A stretch of 64,000 bases of DNA from positions 6,386,001 to 6,450,000 of the forward strand of contig NZ_CP140772.1 of the NCBI RefSeq assembly GCF_037893185.1, written 5' to 3'. Below the pieces are notes generated by a model that saw nothing but the letters and a program-made list of their open reading frames with translations, ran no database searches and was not told where the DNA came from. The position numbers were made by a program, and so were the translations under genes. This DNA comes from Chitinophaga sp. 180180018-3 (GTDB taxonomy: Bacteria; Bacteroidota; Bacteroidia; Chitinophagales; Chitinophagaceae). The number at the start of each line of letters is the position of its first letter. Positions within the stretch are counted from its first letter, which is position 1. Shown here piece by piece: positions 54,301 to 61,210 of the stretch.

Positions 54301-54637
54301 CGACGCGGATCGCACTGTTGAAAAATCGACAGATGCTTACTCTCCTCTTGTAATAGGCGTATATGCTACCAAGCCAGGGGTACTAATGACAGAAGCTGCT
54401 GTGGATACTCTTGAAACAGCAAAGATCCCCCTTGGTGTAGTAGGCGTAATTCCTACGAAGGTATGTAATGAGAACGGAGCGATTCGCCGGGGTGATATGT
54501 TGGTTACTTCCCACAAGAAGGGCTATGCGATGAAAGCAGATGTGGATAAGGTGAAGCCAGGCCAGGTGATAGGCAAAGCATTGCAGGAGTTTGACGGGGA
54601 AGAAGGAAAGATCAAAGTATATGTAAATGTGAAATAG
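51362..54637 (+). CDS. Collagen-like secreted fibre protein with repetitive shaft
   Basis: A 1091-residue protein with a signal peptide (KRKLLLYALFLLALLQQRAQAQ). Residues ~25-135 are a conserved N-terminal domain (INYQAVARNTNGTILSNQSL). Residues ~137-290 are about 50 Gly-X-Y triplets rich in GPxGP, GATGP and GPIGP, which should form a collagen triple helix. A linker (GGDLSGNYPNPTVAKLQGN) leads to a Gly/Asn/Thr-rich repetitive shaft including a nearly exact 112-residue duplication (NAGNFFMNN at ~733 and ~845). The last ~140 residues (ADVAEAFDVTGERAAYEPGDVMVI; RRGDMLVTSHKKGYAMKA) resemble the head/chaperone region of phage-tail-fibre-like proteins. No T9SS sorting domain is visible, so the route across the outer membrane is uncertain. 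Confidence 0.8.
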   Translation: MKRKLLLYALFLLALLQQRAQAQSSLSGINYQAVARNTNGTILSNQSLQVRFTVLSGSPAGNVQYQETQDVTTNQLGLFTLQIGKGSPVSGTFAAIPWAQANQYLRVEVSTGGSNFSELGTSQLMSVPFAMFAANSGTPGPAGPKGDQGPVGPVGATGPAGPKGDPGMTGPVGPVGPMGVTGPQGVAGPIGPIGPTGATGATGPIGATGPQGAVGPIGPIGPTGATGAMGAVGPMGPTGPMGLPGAVGATGPVGPAGPIGATGPIGPQGAIGMTGPAGPQGPQGPAGPAGSISASPAGGDLSGNYPNPTVAKLQGNPVATTAPTAGQILSFDGTNWVPAPNTGGITIPYAGTFNLPGTLFSLTNNGDGTQLEGIANSTSASIASIRGTIASTTPGGFATAVRGINNGTGGLGIGVWGSQNGSGWGVYGTAVTGLGVYGNSTGAGTGVYANSIGGTGLYATSTTGMPANFAISNNSNTNNVLTITTSGGGAGIQLSASGGGNGINATSTGGSGVNATSNILSGAGVLGHHTLGGEAVTGLTTSTSGNPTGAVVGRNDGPGYGVQGFVATDASGNGVGVLGRVGVGGSTGMAGKFENLNTTNNVSTVVVTTAGGGNGVDATGNGGFAVHGTANNISGGGVVGDNTAGGEAVTGRGNSASGIGAVVGRNDGGGYGVYGFIASNTSGTSAAVAGRVGISGSKGRAGFFENTNNTNTNNTVEVVNVGPGVIADHSQGNAGNFFMNNTSGVGAGVRGEVNSIFGNNGTAGVYGVASGTGGYGGYFEHTSTTGFGRALYVTSQGQGTATELNHNGPSGNAVSIQSFNSTNTDNALQVLCSGPGVIANHSLGNAGNFFMNNTTGVGAGVRGEVNSIFGNNGTAGVYGVASGTGGYGGYFEHSNTTGFGIALQVINNGQGSAFVVNHTGSSGDLAIYQTGGFNVARIDRTGRGFFNGGTQTGGADVAEAFDVTGERAAYEPGDVMVIATDADRTVEKSTDAYSPLVIGVYATKPGVLMTEAAVDTLETAKIPLGVVGVIPTKVCNENGAIRRGDMLVTSHKKGYAMKADVDKVKPGQVIGKALQEFDGEEGKIKVYVNVK

Positions 54638-54752
54638 CTGTTAGCTTTAGCTATTAGTCTTTAGTAAAAATGCAGCGGAGATTACGTTGGTTTTAATGCC
54701 AGGTAATCTCCGCTGCATTTTTACTAAAGGCTAATAGTTAAAGACTAAAACA
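54635..54752. repeat. Long palindrome after the collagen-like gene (TAGC family)
   Basis: 54660-54685 and 54703-54728 form a 26-bp perfect stem (TTTAGTAAAAATGCAGCGGA and its complement) around a 17-nt loop. Flanks GCTGTTAGCTTTAGCTATTAG and GGCTAATAGTTAAAGAC add imperfect pairing. The core matches copies at 28483, 43343 and 55940. Confidence 0.8.
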
Positions 54753-54762
54753 GTCTGAAGCT

Positions 54763-54797
54763 AAAAAAGCAAACAGCTCCGGAAGGAACTGTTTGCT
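54763..54797 (-). terminator. Terminator of rpsG
   Basis: On the minus strand AGCAAACAGTTCC pairs with GGAGCTGTTTGCT and is followed by a T-run of six. Confidence 0.75.
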
Positions 54798-54828
54798 AAA
54801 TATATTGAGTTGCCTGTTAAGGCTATAA

Positions 54829-55296
54829 CTAGATTCTGAAGTGAGAGAAAGCCTTGTTTGCTTCAGCCATGCGGTGAGTATCTTCTTTCTTCTTGAAAGC
54901 TGCACCTTCACCTTTGCTTGCTGCTACGATTTCGTTTGCCAGCTTATCAGCCATGCTCTTACCGTTTCTTTCACCTGCATAACGTACCAGCCATTTGATG
55001 CTCAGAGAGATCTTCCTGTCCGGACGAACTTCTGAAGGGATCTGGAAGGTAGCACCACCGATACGGCGGCTTCTAACTTCAACACCTGGTGTTACGTTGG
55101 ATAATGCTTTCTTCCAAACCTCGTAACCGTTTTCACCGGTCATTTGGCTAACCTTATCCACAGCATCATAGAAAATTTTAAAGGCAATGCTCTTTTTTCC
55201 TTGTTCCATTACGTTGTTAACGAAGCGGGTAACCAGCTTATCGTTAAACCTTGGATCGGGAGCCAGAGGTAACTTTTTTGCAGCTTGCTTTCTCAT
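54829..55296 (-). CDS. rpsG: 30S ribosomal protein S7
   Basis: The 155-residue S7 nucleates the 30S head. RKQAAKKLPLAPDPRFNDKLVTRFVNNVMEQGKKSIAFKIFYDAVD opens it, and VRSRRIGGATFQIPSEVRPDRKISLSIKWLVRYAGERNGKSMADKLANEI is the conserved core. It follows rpsL by 30 nt. The usual next gene, fusA, lies 6.4 kb away beyond the collagen cluster. Confidence 0.98.
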   Translation of the reverse strand: MRKQAAKKLPLAPDPRFNDKLVTRFVNNVMEQGKKSIAFKIFYDAVDKVSQMTGENGYEVWKKALSNVTPGVEVRSRRIGGATFQIPSEVRPDRKISLSIKWLVRYAGERNGKSMADKLANEIVAASKGEGAAFKKKEDTHRMAEANKAFSHFRI

Positions 55297-55326
55297 TTAT
55301 TGAAAATTACTACTATTTATAATTAA

Positions 55327-55707
55327 TTATTTTTTAGCCTTTTCCTTCTTAGTACCATATTTGGAACGGCTCTGTTTTCTGTCTTTCACACCGGCAGTAT
55401 CCAGGGAACCGCGAACGATGTGGTAACGAACACCTGGTAAATCTTTTACCCTACCACCACGGATCAGTACGATAGAGTGCTCCTGCAAGTTGTGACCTTC
55501 ACCAGGGATATAGGCAATCACCTCAACTTTATTGGTTAAACGCACCTTCGCTACTTTACGCAGAGCGGAGTTTGGTTTCTTAGGCGTGGTAGTGTATACA
55601 CGAGTACAAACGCCACGACGCTGAGGGCAGCTATCTAATGCCCTGGACTTAGACTTAGCCCGGATAATTTCTCTTCCTTTTCTTACTAATTGTTGTATAG
55701 TAGGCAT
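55327..55707 (-). CDS. rpsL: 30S ribosomal protein S12
   Basis: The 126-residue S12 is part of the decoding centre. [117 protein letters not shown] is conserved throughout. The lysine in [13 protein letters not shown] (K43-like) is the wild-type streptomycin-sensitive residue. Heads the rpsL-rpsG unit. Confidence 0.98.
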   Translation of the reverse strand: MPTIQQLVRKGREIIRAKSKSRALDSCPQRRGVCTRVYTTTPKKPNSALRKVAKVRLTNKVEVIAYIPGEGHNLQEHSIVLIRGGRVKDLPGVRYHIVRGSLDTAGVKDRKQSRSKYGTKKEKAKK

Positions 55708-55762
55708 TCTTTACCTAGTTTTTTATGTCGGTTTACAATGACATCCAAATTCCCGGACAGGG

Positions 55763-55804
55763 ATTTTGGGACGGCAAAGGTAAAACTATCTATGTGAATA
55801 ACAA
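55763..55804 (-). promoter_or_regulatory. rpsL promoter
   Basis: TTG at 55802-55804, 19 nt, then TACCTTTG at 55775-55782 followed by CCGTCCCAAAAT. The start region is close to those of rpsJ and fusA. Confidence 0.7.
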
Positions 55805-55939
55805 AATTGTTTCGAAATATTTTTGCCGGAGTGCTCTCCTGTTTAGTCAGGGATCGTTCTCAAATTCTGGTAGCAACTCAGGATTACCAAAAATCCGGAT
55901 TGCAAAGGTAGGGTTTTCTTCGAAAACAACAAAAGAGCT

Positions 55940-56025
55940 TTTTAGCCTCCAGCATACGGTTTCCAGCAAAAAATGCAGCGAAGACCCAATAGGTTCTTCG
56001 CTGCATTTTGCCAGAAGCTTTGTAT
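55940..56025. repeat. Palindrome downstream of ilvE (TAGC family)
   Basis: AAAATGCAGCGAAGA pairs with TCTTCGCTGCATTTT across CCCAATAGGT; outer arms are degenerate (TTTTAGCCTCCAGC / GCCAGAAGC). It probably ends the ilvE transcript. The core matches the copy at 43343-43440. Confidence 0.7.
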
Positions 56026-56037
56026 ATCTATTATATA

Positions 56038-57135
56038 TTAATTATCAATGTGGTGATTCCAGTTCCGGGTATCAGCGGTGCGGCCGGTGCGGATGCCATC
56101 GAGGCGGCGGATGACTTCAGCTCCGATTTCATATTTGGTGGTATCCAGGCGGATCTGTGTGTCCTGATAGTCGAGGTGCTCCACATAAGCGACGCTGGAG
56201 GCGGTGCCGGTGCCAAATACTTCCCGGAGGGTACCATTTTTATAGGCGGCTACTACTTCGTCGATGGAAACGGGGCGTTCTTCCACTTTCAGGCCCATAT
56301 CGGTCAGCAGGTCGATCACACTGGCGCGGGTAACCCCTTCGAGGATAGTGCCTTGTTCGAGGTCCGGAGTGATGGCGGTATTACCAATTATGACAAATAC
56401 GTTCATGGTACCGCATTCCTGCAGGTATTTGTGCTCATATCCATCTACCCAAAGAATCTGGTCGTACCCATTTTTCCGGGCCTGCATAGTAGGATACATT
56501 GTACCGCCGTAGTTACCGGCAGCTTTGGCGTATCCCACACCACCCGGGAAGGCGCGTATATATTTGTCCTGTACCAGCAGATGGATCGGTTTATTGAAAT
56601 AGGCTCCTGAAGGGGAATTAATAATGACAAATTTATAGGTGTCGGAAGGACGTACGCCGATGAACTCGTCCGCAGCGATCATAAACGGACGGAGATAAAG
56701 GGAGCAGCCCTCGCCGGTAGGCACCCAGTTGCGGTCCATATCAATCAGCAGGTCCATGCCACCGATGAACAGCCATTCAGGTATCTGTGGCATTCCCATT
56801 CTTTCAGCGGAGGTATTAAAACGCCTGAAGTTATCGTAGGGTCTGAAGATCATCGGGTGGTCCTGAGGATCTTTATATGCCTTAATACCTTCGAATATGG
56901 CCTGACCATAGTGCCAGGCGGCATTAGAAGGACTTACGGACAACTTCTGGAAAGGCAGGATCTCTGCATTTTTCCATTCTTTACCATCAAAATCAGCCAC
57001 CAGCATATGGTCGGCATACATCTTACCGAATGCGAGGTTATTGAAATCGACTTCACTCAACCTGCTCTTAGTTGTTTTAGTAACTTTGATCTTCTGCAGG
57101 GCCTCTTCCTTAACTGTTGATTTGTCTACCATCAT
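56038..57135 (-). CDS. ilvE: Branched-chain amino acid aminotransferase
   Basis: A 365-residue PLP fold-type IV enzyme that transaminates Leu, Ile and Val with 2-oxoglutarate. Visible motifs are AWHYGQAIFEGIKAYKD, RPYDNFRRFNTSAERMGMP, LYLRPFMIAADEFIGVRPS, the PLP lysine in FPGGVGYAKAAGNYGG, LWVDGYEHKYLQECGTMNVF and ITPDLEQGTILEGVTRASVIDL. The length and sequence match the eukaryote-like type II BCATs common in Bacteroidota. A double Met start leaves two possible ATGs three bases apart. Confidence 0.95.
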   Translation of the reverse strand: MMVDKSTVKEEALQKIKVTKTTKSRLSEVDFNNLAFGKMYADHMLVADFDGKEWKNAEILPFQKLSVSPSNAAWHYGQAIFEGIKAYKDPQDHPMIFRPYDNFRRFNTSAERMGMPQIPEWLFIGGMDLLIDMDRNWVPTGEGCSLYLRPFMIAADEFIGVRPSDTYKFVIINSPSGAYFNKPIHLLVQDKYIRAFPGGVGYAKAAGNYGGTMYPTMQARKNGYDQILWVDGYEHKYLQECGTMNVFVIIGNTAITPDLEQGTILEGVTRASVIDLLTDMGLKVEERPVSIDEVVAAYKNGTLREVFGTGTASSVAYVEHLDYQDTQIRLDTTKYEIGAEVIRRLDGIRTGRTADTRNWNHHIDN

Positions 57136-57267
57136 GGTTAATCAATTTTATCTCAATATTTTTACATTTTAATCGCTGTGCCACCAGGCCCCTTGCGGGA
57201 CTGGAAGTGCAAATAAACTGATTTTTCCCCAGCCGGGGTTTTAATATTAAAATAAATAATAATAAAC

Positions 57268-57765
57268 ATGTCATCCGAGCAAACCCGTCTCGATCCGTAC
57301 TTTCTGGCTAAGATCTTTACCCAGCCAATCATTCCCGGGAAATTTGCTCCGGTGGAGGTTGAGGAAAAAGCATTACCCAAAGTCAAATATTTAGGAGAAA
57401 ATCAAAAAAACATTGCGCTCTTCATACAAAATGAAAATGAAGCGTATTTAAACGAAGAATTATTCAACCTCCTTACTAATATATTAAACGCCTGTAAACT
57501 GGGTATGCAGGATGTATGCCTTGTAAATACCAGCCATTACACGGGGTTGGGATTTGCGGGGTTGCAACAGGCCGTGAAGCCGGAACGATGTGTACTATTC
57601 GGGATTACCCCGGGGCAGCTTGGCCTCAGTGATATTCCGGCTTACCAGATAGTTACTGTTAACGGTACTACCCTGCTGCTTTCCGATGAATTATCGTTGA
57701 TCGGAACCGATAAAATGCTGAAGGCAAAGCTCTGGGCGGGGTTGAAACAATTACTGGGCATCTGA
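57268..57765 (+). CDS. Conserved protein, possibly DNA polymerase III psi-like
   Basis: A 165-residue cytoplasmic protein without a signal. The core shows a Rossmann-like pattern: KNIALFIQNENEAYLNEELFNLLTNILNACKLGMQDVCLVNTSHY, CVLFGITPGQLGLSDIPAYQIVTVNGTTLLLSDELSLI, then KMLKAKLWAGLKQLLG. The late strand-loop-helix LLLSD...KMLKAKLWAGLKQLL is reminiscent of HolD, the psi subunit of the clamp loader, but similarity is weak and by eye. It heads a four-gene operon (31 nt to rdgB). Confidence 0.5.
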   Translation: MSSEQTRLDPYFLAKIFTQPIIPGKFAPVEVEEKALPKVKYLGENQKNIALFIQNENEAYLNEELFNLLTNILNACKLGMQDVCLVNTSHYTGLGFAGLQQAVKPERCVLFGITPGQLGLSDIPAYQIVTVNGTTLLLSDELSLIGTDKMLKAKLWAGLKQLLGI

Positions 57766-57796
57766 TACAATAAAAACATTTTTCGATCGACTTAAT

Positions 57797-58378
57797 ATGA
57801 AATTGATATTCGCTACCAACAATCAGAACAAGGTAAAAGAGTTCCGGTCGTTGCTGGGTGATCAGTTTGAGATCATCACGCTGCACGAGGCCGGTATTGA
57901 TATTGATATACCGGAGCCACATGATACACTGGAGGCCAATGCCACGGAGAAATCATCGACTATTCACCGGATGACCGGTGAAAGCTGCTTTGCAGAAGAT
58001 ACCGGGCTTGAGATAGCAGCGCTTGACGGTGCGCCGGGTGTGTTATCGGCCAGGTATGCCGGAGAGCAGAAAGAAGCCGCCGATAATATTGTGAAGGTAC
58101 TACAGGAGATGGCCGGGAAAAACGACAGGAGTGCACAATTCCGTACAGTTATTTCGCTGATACTGAATGGGCAGGAATATCAGTTTGAAGGCGTGAGCAA
58201 AGGTCATATTGCCACAGCTTCCAGGGGTAGTGACGGATTTGGTTATGACCCGATTTTTATCCCGGAGGGGTCGACCCGGGCATTTGCAGAAATGGATCTG
58301 GCAGAAAAAAATAATTACAGCCATCGGGCAAGAGCCTTCCGGAAGTTTGTGGATTTCCTGCAGCAAACCCACCTTTAA
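57797..58378 (+). CDS. rdgB: Non-canonical purine NTP pyrophosphatase (RdgB/HAM1)
   Basis: A 193-residue enzyme that hydrolyses ITP, dITP and XTP to prevent their incorporation. KLIFATNNQNKVKEFRSLLGD is the family opening, CFAEDTGLEIAALDGAPGVLSARYAGE carries the catalytic acidic residues, and GYDPIFIPEGSTRAFAEMDLAEKNNYSHRARAF is the nucleobase-specific C-terminal region. Second in the four-gene operon. Confidence 0.95.
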   Translation: MKLIFATNNQNKVKEFRSLLGDQFEIITLHEAGIDIDIPEPHDTLEANATEKSSTIHRMTGESCFAEDTGLEIAALDGAPGVLSARYAGEQKEAADNIVKVLQEMAGKNDRSAQFRTVISLILNGQEYQFEGVSKGHIATASRGSDGFGYDPIFIPEGSTRAFAEMDLAEKNNYSHRARAFRKFVDFLQQTHL

Positions 58379-58398
58379 CATCTACCTAAAAAATAATA

Positions 58399-58839
58399 AT
58401 GGCAAGGATTAAGATAGATTTACCGGCAACATTTCCTTTCAGTATACAGATACCGGTGCGGATACAGGATGTTAATTATGGCGGACATGTGGGTAACGAC
58501 TCCATACTTTCCATCATGCATGAGGCGAGGATAGCGTTCCTGAAAAGCCTGGGATATGTGGAGCTGGATCATGTCACCAACAAGGGGTTTATCATGGCAG
58601 ATGTAGCCATTGCCTATAAGGGCGAAGGATTTCACGGAGATATTTTTGAGGTAGCCATTGCAGCGGGAGAGTTCAGTCCATTTGGGTTCGAGTTCTTTTA
58701 CAGGATCACCGCGAAGCGGAATGACCAGGTTATATCCATTGCAGAAGGGAAGACCGGTATGATCTGGTTCGACTACCATCTCCGTAAAGTTGCGCGCCTG
58801 CCGGAAGAAATGAAACAGCGTCTGGAAACAGGAAAATAA
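58399..58839 (+). CDS. Acyl-CoA thioesterase, hot-dog fold
   Basis: A 146-residue protein of the 4HBT/YbgC group. IPVRIQDVNYGGHVGNDSILSIMHEARIAFLKSLGY is the hot-dog helix region with the catalytic aspartate in QDVNYGGHVGND, and VISIAEGKTGMIWFDYHLRKVARLP the final strands. It hydrolyses acyl-CoA thioesters; the substrate is unknown. Third in the operon, 20 nt after rdgB. Confidence 0.85.
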   Translation: MARIKIDLPATFPFSIQIPVRIQDVNYGGHVGNDSILSIMHEARIAFLKSLGYVELDHVTNKGFIMADVAIAYKGEGFHGDIFEVAIAAGEFSPFGFEFFYRITAKRNDQVISIAEGKTGMIWFDYHLRKVARLPEEMKQRLETGK

Positions 58840-58851
58840 AAAAGACATTAC

Positions 58852-59442
58852 ATGGAAACAACAACATCGGCAAATGCCATAGAGACAGTGATCAGGGCGC
58901 GCCGGACGGTAAAGCCCACCAGCATGAACGGCAGGAAAATCCCGGATGAAACCGTTCACCAGTTATTACAGCTGGCCGACTGGGCTCCCACCCATGGTTA
59001 TACAGAGCCCTGGTATTTTATTGTTTATAGCGGAGATAAAGTACAGGAGTTCTGTGCAGACCATGCAGAACTATACAGGAAATTTACGCCAGCCGACAAG
59101 TACATCCCTGGTAATTATGACAAGCTGAAGAACCAGGGCAACCTGGCGTCTCATATACTGGCTATTTGTATGAAAAGGGGGAACAATCCGAAAATTCCCG
59201 TGATAGAAGAGACTGCGGCAGTAGCGTGCGCCGTGCAAAACATCTGGCTGGGAGCCACCTCGCTGAACCTGGCAGGATACTGGGGGTCGGGCGGAATGAC
59301 CTACCATCCTGCCATGCAGGATTATCTGGGTTTGGGAGATGAGGACCAGGTAATGGGATTCTTTTATCTTGGTTATACAGATGAACCCATACCAGCAGGC
59401 CGGAGAACGAAACCGGCTGGGGAAAAGTTTATCTGGAAATAG
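58852..59442 (+). CDS. Nitroreductase-family flavoprotein
   Basis: A 196-residue FMN oxidoreductase. IETVIRARRTVKPTSMNGRKIPDETVHQLLQLADWAPTHGYTEPWYFIVYSG is the family opening with FMN-contact residues, then TAAVACAVQNIWLGATSLNLAGYWGSGGM and GFFYLGYTDEPIPAGRRTKPAGEKFIW. The substrate is not assignable. Last in the operon; a 16-bp hairpin after its stop also forms the end of the convergent glpD. Confidence 0.88.
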   Translation: METTTSANAIETVIRARRTVKPTSMNGRKIPDETVHQLLQLADWAPTHGYTEPWYFIVYSGDKVQEFCADHAELYRKFTPADKYIPGNYDKLKNQGNLASHILAICMKRGNNPKIPVIEETAAVACAVQNIWLGATSLNLAGYWGSGGMTYHPAMQDYLGLGDEDQVMGFFYLGYTDEPIPAGRRTKPAGEKFIWK

Positions 59443-59443
59443 G

Positions 59444-59477
59444 AACAGCTACTAGCAGCAAGCTGCTAGTAGCTGTT
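59444..59477. terminator. Shared hairpin of the nitroreductase and glpD genes
   Basis: AACAGCTACTAGCAGC pairs perfectly with GCTGCTAGTAGCTGTT over AA. It follows the nitroreductase stop by one base and contains the last codons and stop (59466-59468) of glpD. The T-runs are short. Confidence 0.65.
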
Positions 59478-61040
59478 TATCAAATACAGTTTTGCTTCTT
59501 CTGAGAATGCACTGATCTGGGTGGCGACCCAGTGTTCATCGTGATGGAGTTCTTCCGCCATGATTCTGGCTACGGCCGGGGCTATACGTAAAGCTTCGCG
59601 GGCATCCAGGAATAGCAGGCGTGTACGGCGGGCCAGGAAATCTTCGACGTTGCGCGCCATTTCTTCTCTTACGGCCCATACCACCTGGGCTTTGAAAATC
59701 TGATATTCTTTACTTAATTCTTCCTGCAGATCGGGTTGAGCGGATATCATACGCCGGATATTTGCGGCGTCGGCACCGTAGAAATACCAGGGATCTTCCC
59801 AGTTGGCAGTTGGGGTAGCTCCGTGGATGCGGAGGTGGTGAGTAGCCGACACGGTGGGTTTCCAACCGAGCGCTTCTTCCAGTTTGCTGACCACATCTTC
59901 TGCCATGCGACGGTAGGTAGTCCACTTCCCTCCTATAATGGTGATTAATCCGGAACCAGCCACTATGATTTTGTGGCTACGGGAGATTTCTTTGGTTTTA
60001 TGTCCTTCTGCTTTAGCAGCAGCGAGGGGGCGAAGACCGGCCCAAACGCTGCGCACATCCGTCCGTTGCGGGGGGCGTGACAGGTACTGACCGGCTGTTT
60101 TCAGGATAAAAGCGATCTCTTCTTCCAGGGCGTGAGGTTCCAGGCTAATATGATTTACCGGCGTATCGGTAGTGCCCACTACCACTTTATTATGCCAGGG
60201 AACCACGAACAGAACGCGGCCGTCGCTGGTGGAAGGGATCATGAGTGCATTATGGCCAGGCAGGAAGCTGCTGTCGAGCACCAGGTGAACACCCTGGCTG
60301 GCAGCTATAGATTTGGGTGCCTGTGGATTATCCATCTCCAGTATATCATCAGCAAATACACCGGTAGCATTAATTACCGCCCGGGTACTGAGTTGAATTT
60401 CAGCGCCGTTATTCAGGGTATCCTTTACCGTTAGACCGTTGATTTTTCCGGCAGCATCTTTACGCAGGCTGGTGACGCGCATATAATTGAGTGCAGTGCC
60501 GCCTTTATCGGAGATGGTTTGGGCAAGATTGACAGCCAGGCGGCTGTCGTCGAACTGTCCATCGTGATACAACACCCCACCAGCAAGCTTGTCCTGCTTC
60601 AGTGTAGCGAGTCGCTCCAGTGTTTCCTTCCGGGAAATATGCATAGATTTTCCCAAACTAAGGCGACCGGCGAGCCAATCGTACATTTTGAGGCCGATGG
60701 TGTATTTTATATTCTCCCAAAAGTTAAAAGTAGGTATGACAAAAGCCAGGTTGCGCACCAGGTGCGGAGCATTGGCGAGGAGCAATCCTCTTTCCACACT
60801 GGCTTCTCTTACCAGTGATACATTCCCCTGCGCGAGGTATCTAACACCTCCATGTACCAGTTTAGTACTTTTACTGGAAGTAGATTTTGCAAAATCCACC
60901 TGTTCCAGTAATAAAGTCCGGTAGCCCCGTGTCAGGGCTTCGAGGGCAGCGCCCAAACCAGTAGCACCACCGCCAACTACAATAATGTCCCATGGCGTCG
61001 GATCGTTTCTTAGAGCGGTAACGAGCTGTTCTCTGTTCAT
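59466..61040 (-). CDS. glpD: Glycerol-3-phosphate dehydrogenase, FAD-dependent
   Basis: Oxidises glycerol-3-phosphate to DHAP at the membrane, feeding electrons to quinone. The 524 residues show the FAD Rossmann motif IIVVGGGATGLGAALEALTRGYRTLLLEQVDFAKSTSSKSTKLVHGGVRYL and the C-terminal SGLITIIGGKWTTYRRMAEDVV. The ATG at 61040 (NREQLVTALRN) is chosen; the upstream frame extension (20 codons) lies outside homologues. glpF and glpK are not adjacent. Confidence 0.94.
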   Translation of the reverse strand: MNREQLVTALRNDPTPWDIIVVGGGATGLGAALEALTRGYRTLLLEQVDFAKSTSSKSTKLVHGGVRYLAQGNVSLVREASVERGLLLANAPHLVRNLAFVIPTFNFWENIKYTIGLKMYDWLAGRLSLGKSMHISRKETLERLATLKQDKLAGGVLYHDGQFDDSRLAVNLAQTISDKGGTALNYMRVTSLRKDAAGKINGLTVKDTLNNGAEIQLSTRAVINATGVFADDILEMDNPQAPKSIAASQGVHLVLDSSFLPGHNALMIPSTSDGRVLFVVPWHNKVVVGTTDTPVNHISLEPHALEEEIAFILKTAGQYLSRPPQRTDVRSVWAGLRPLAAAKAEGHKTKEISRSHKIIVAGSGLITIIGGKWTTYRRMAEDVVSKLEEALGWKPTVSATHHLRIHGATPTANWEDPWYFYGADAANIRRMISAQPDLQEELSKEYQIFKAQVVWAVREEMARNVEDFLARRTRLLFLDAREALRIAPAVARIMAEELHHDEHWVATQISAFSEEAKLYLINSY

Positions 61041-61210
61041 AAATGAATTTTCAAATCCGGCAATTGCTAACAAAATACAGCGGAAAAAGCTATCGAGCAA
61101 CAGGCCGGTAAAGGATTACAGAAAACTTAACGGACAAGCGGGCTAAAAGTTTTAAATTCCGGAACATTTAGGCATAAAAAATGTTCCATCACAGGCATCC
61201 AGTTATAAAT

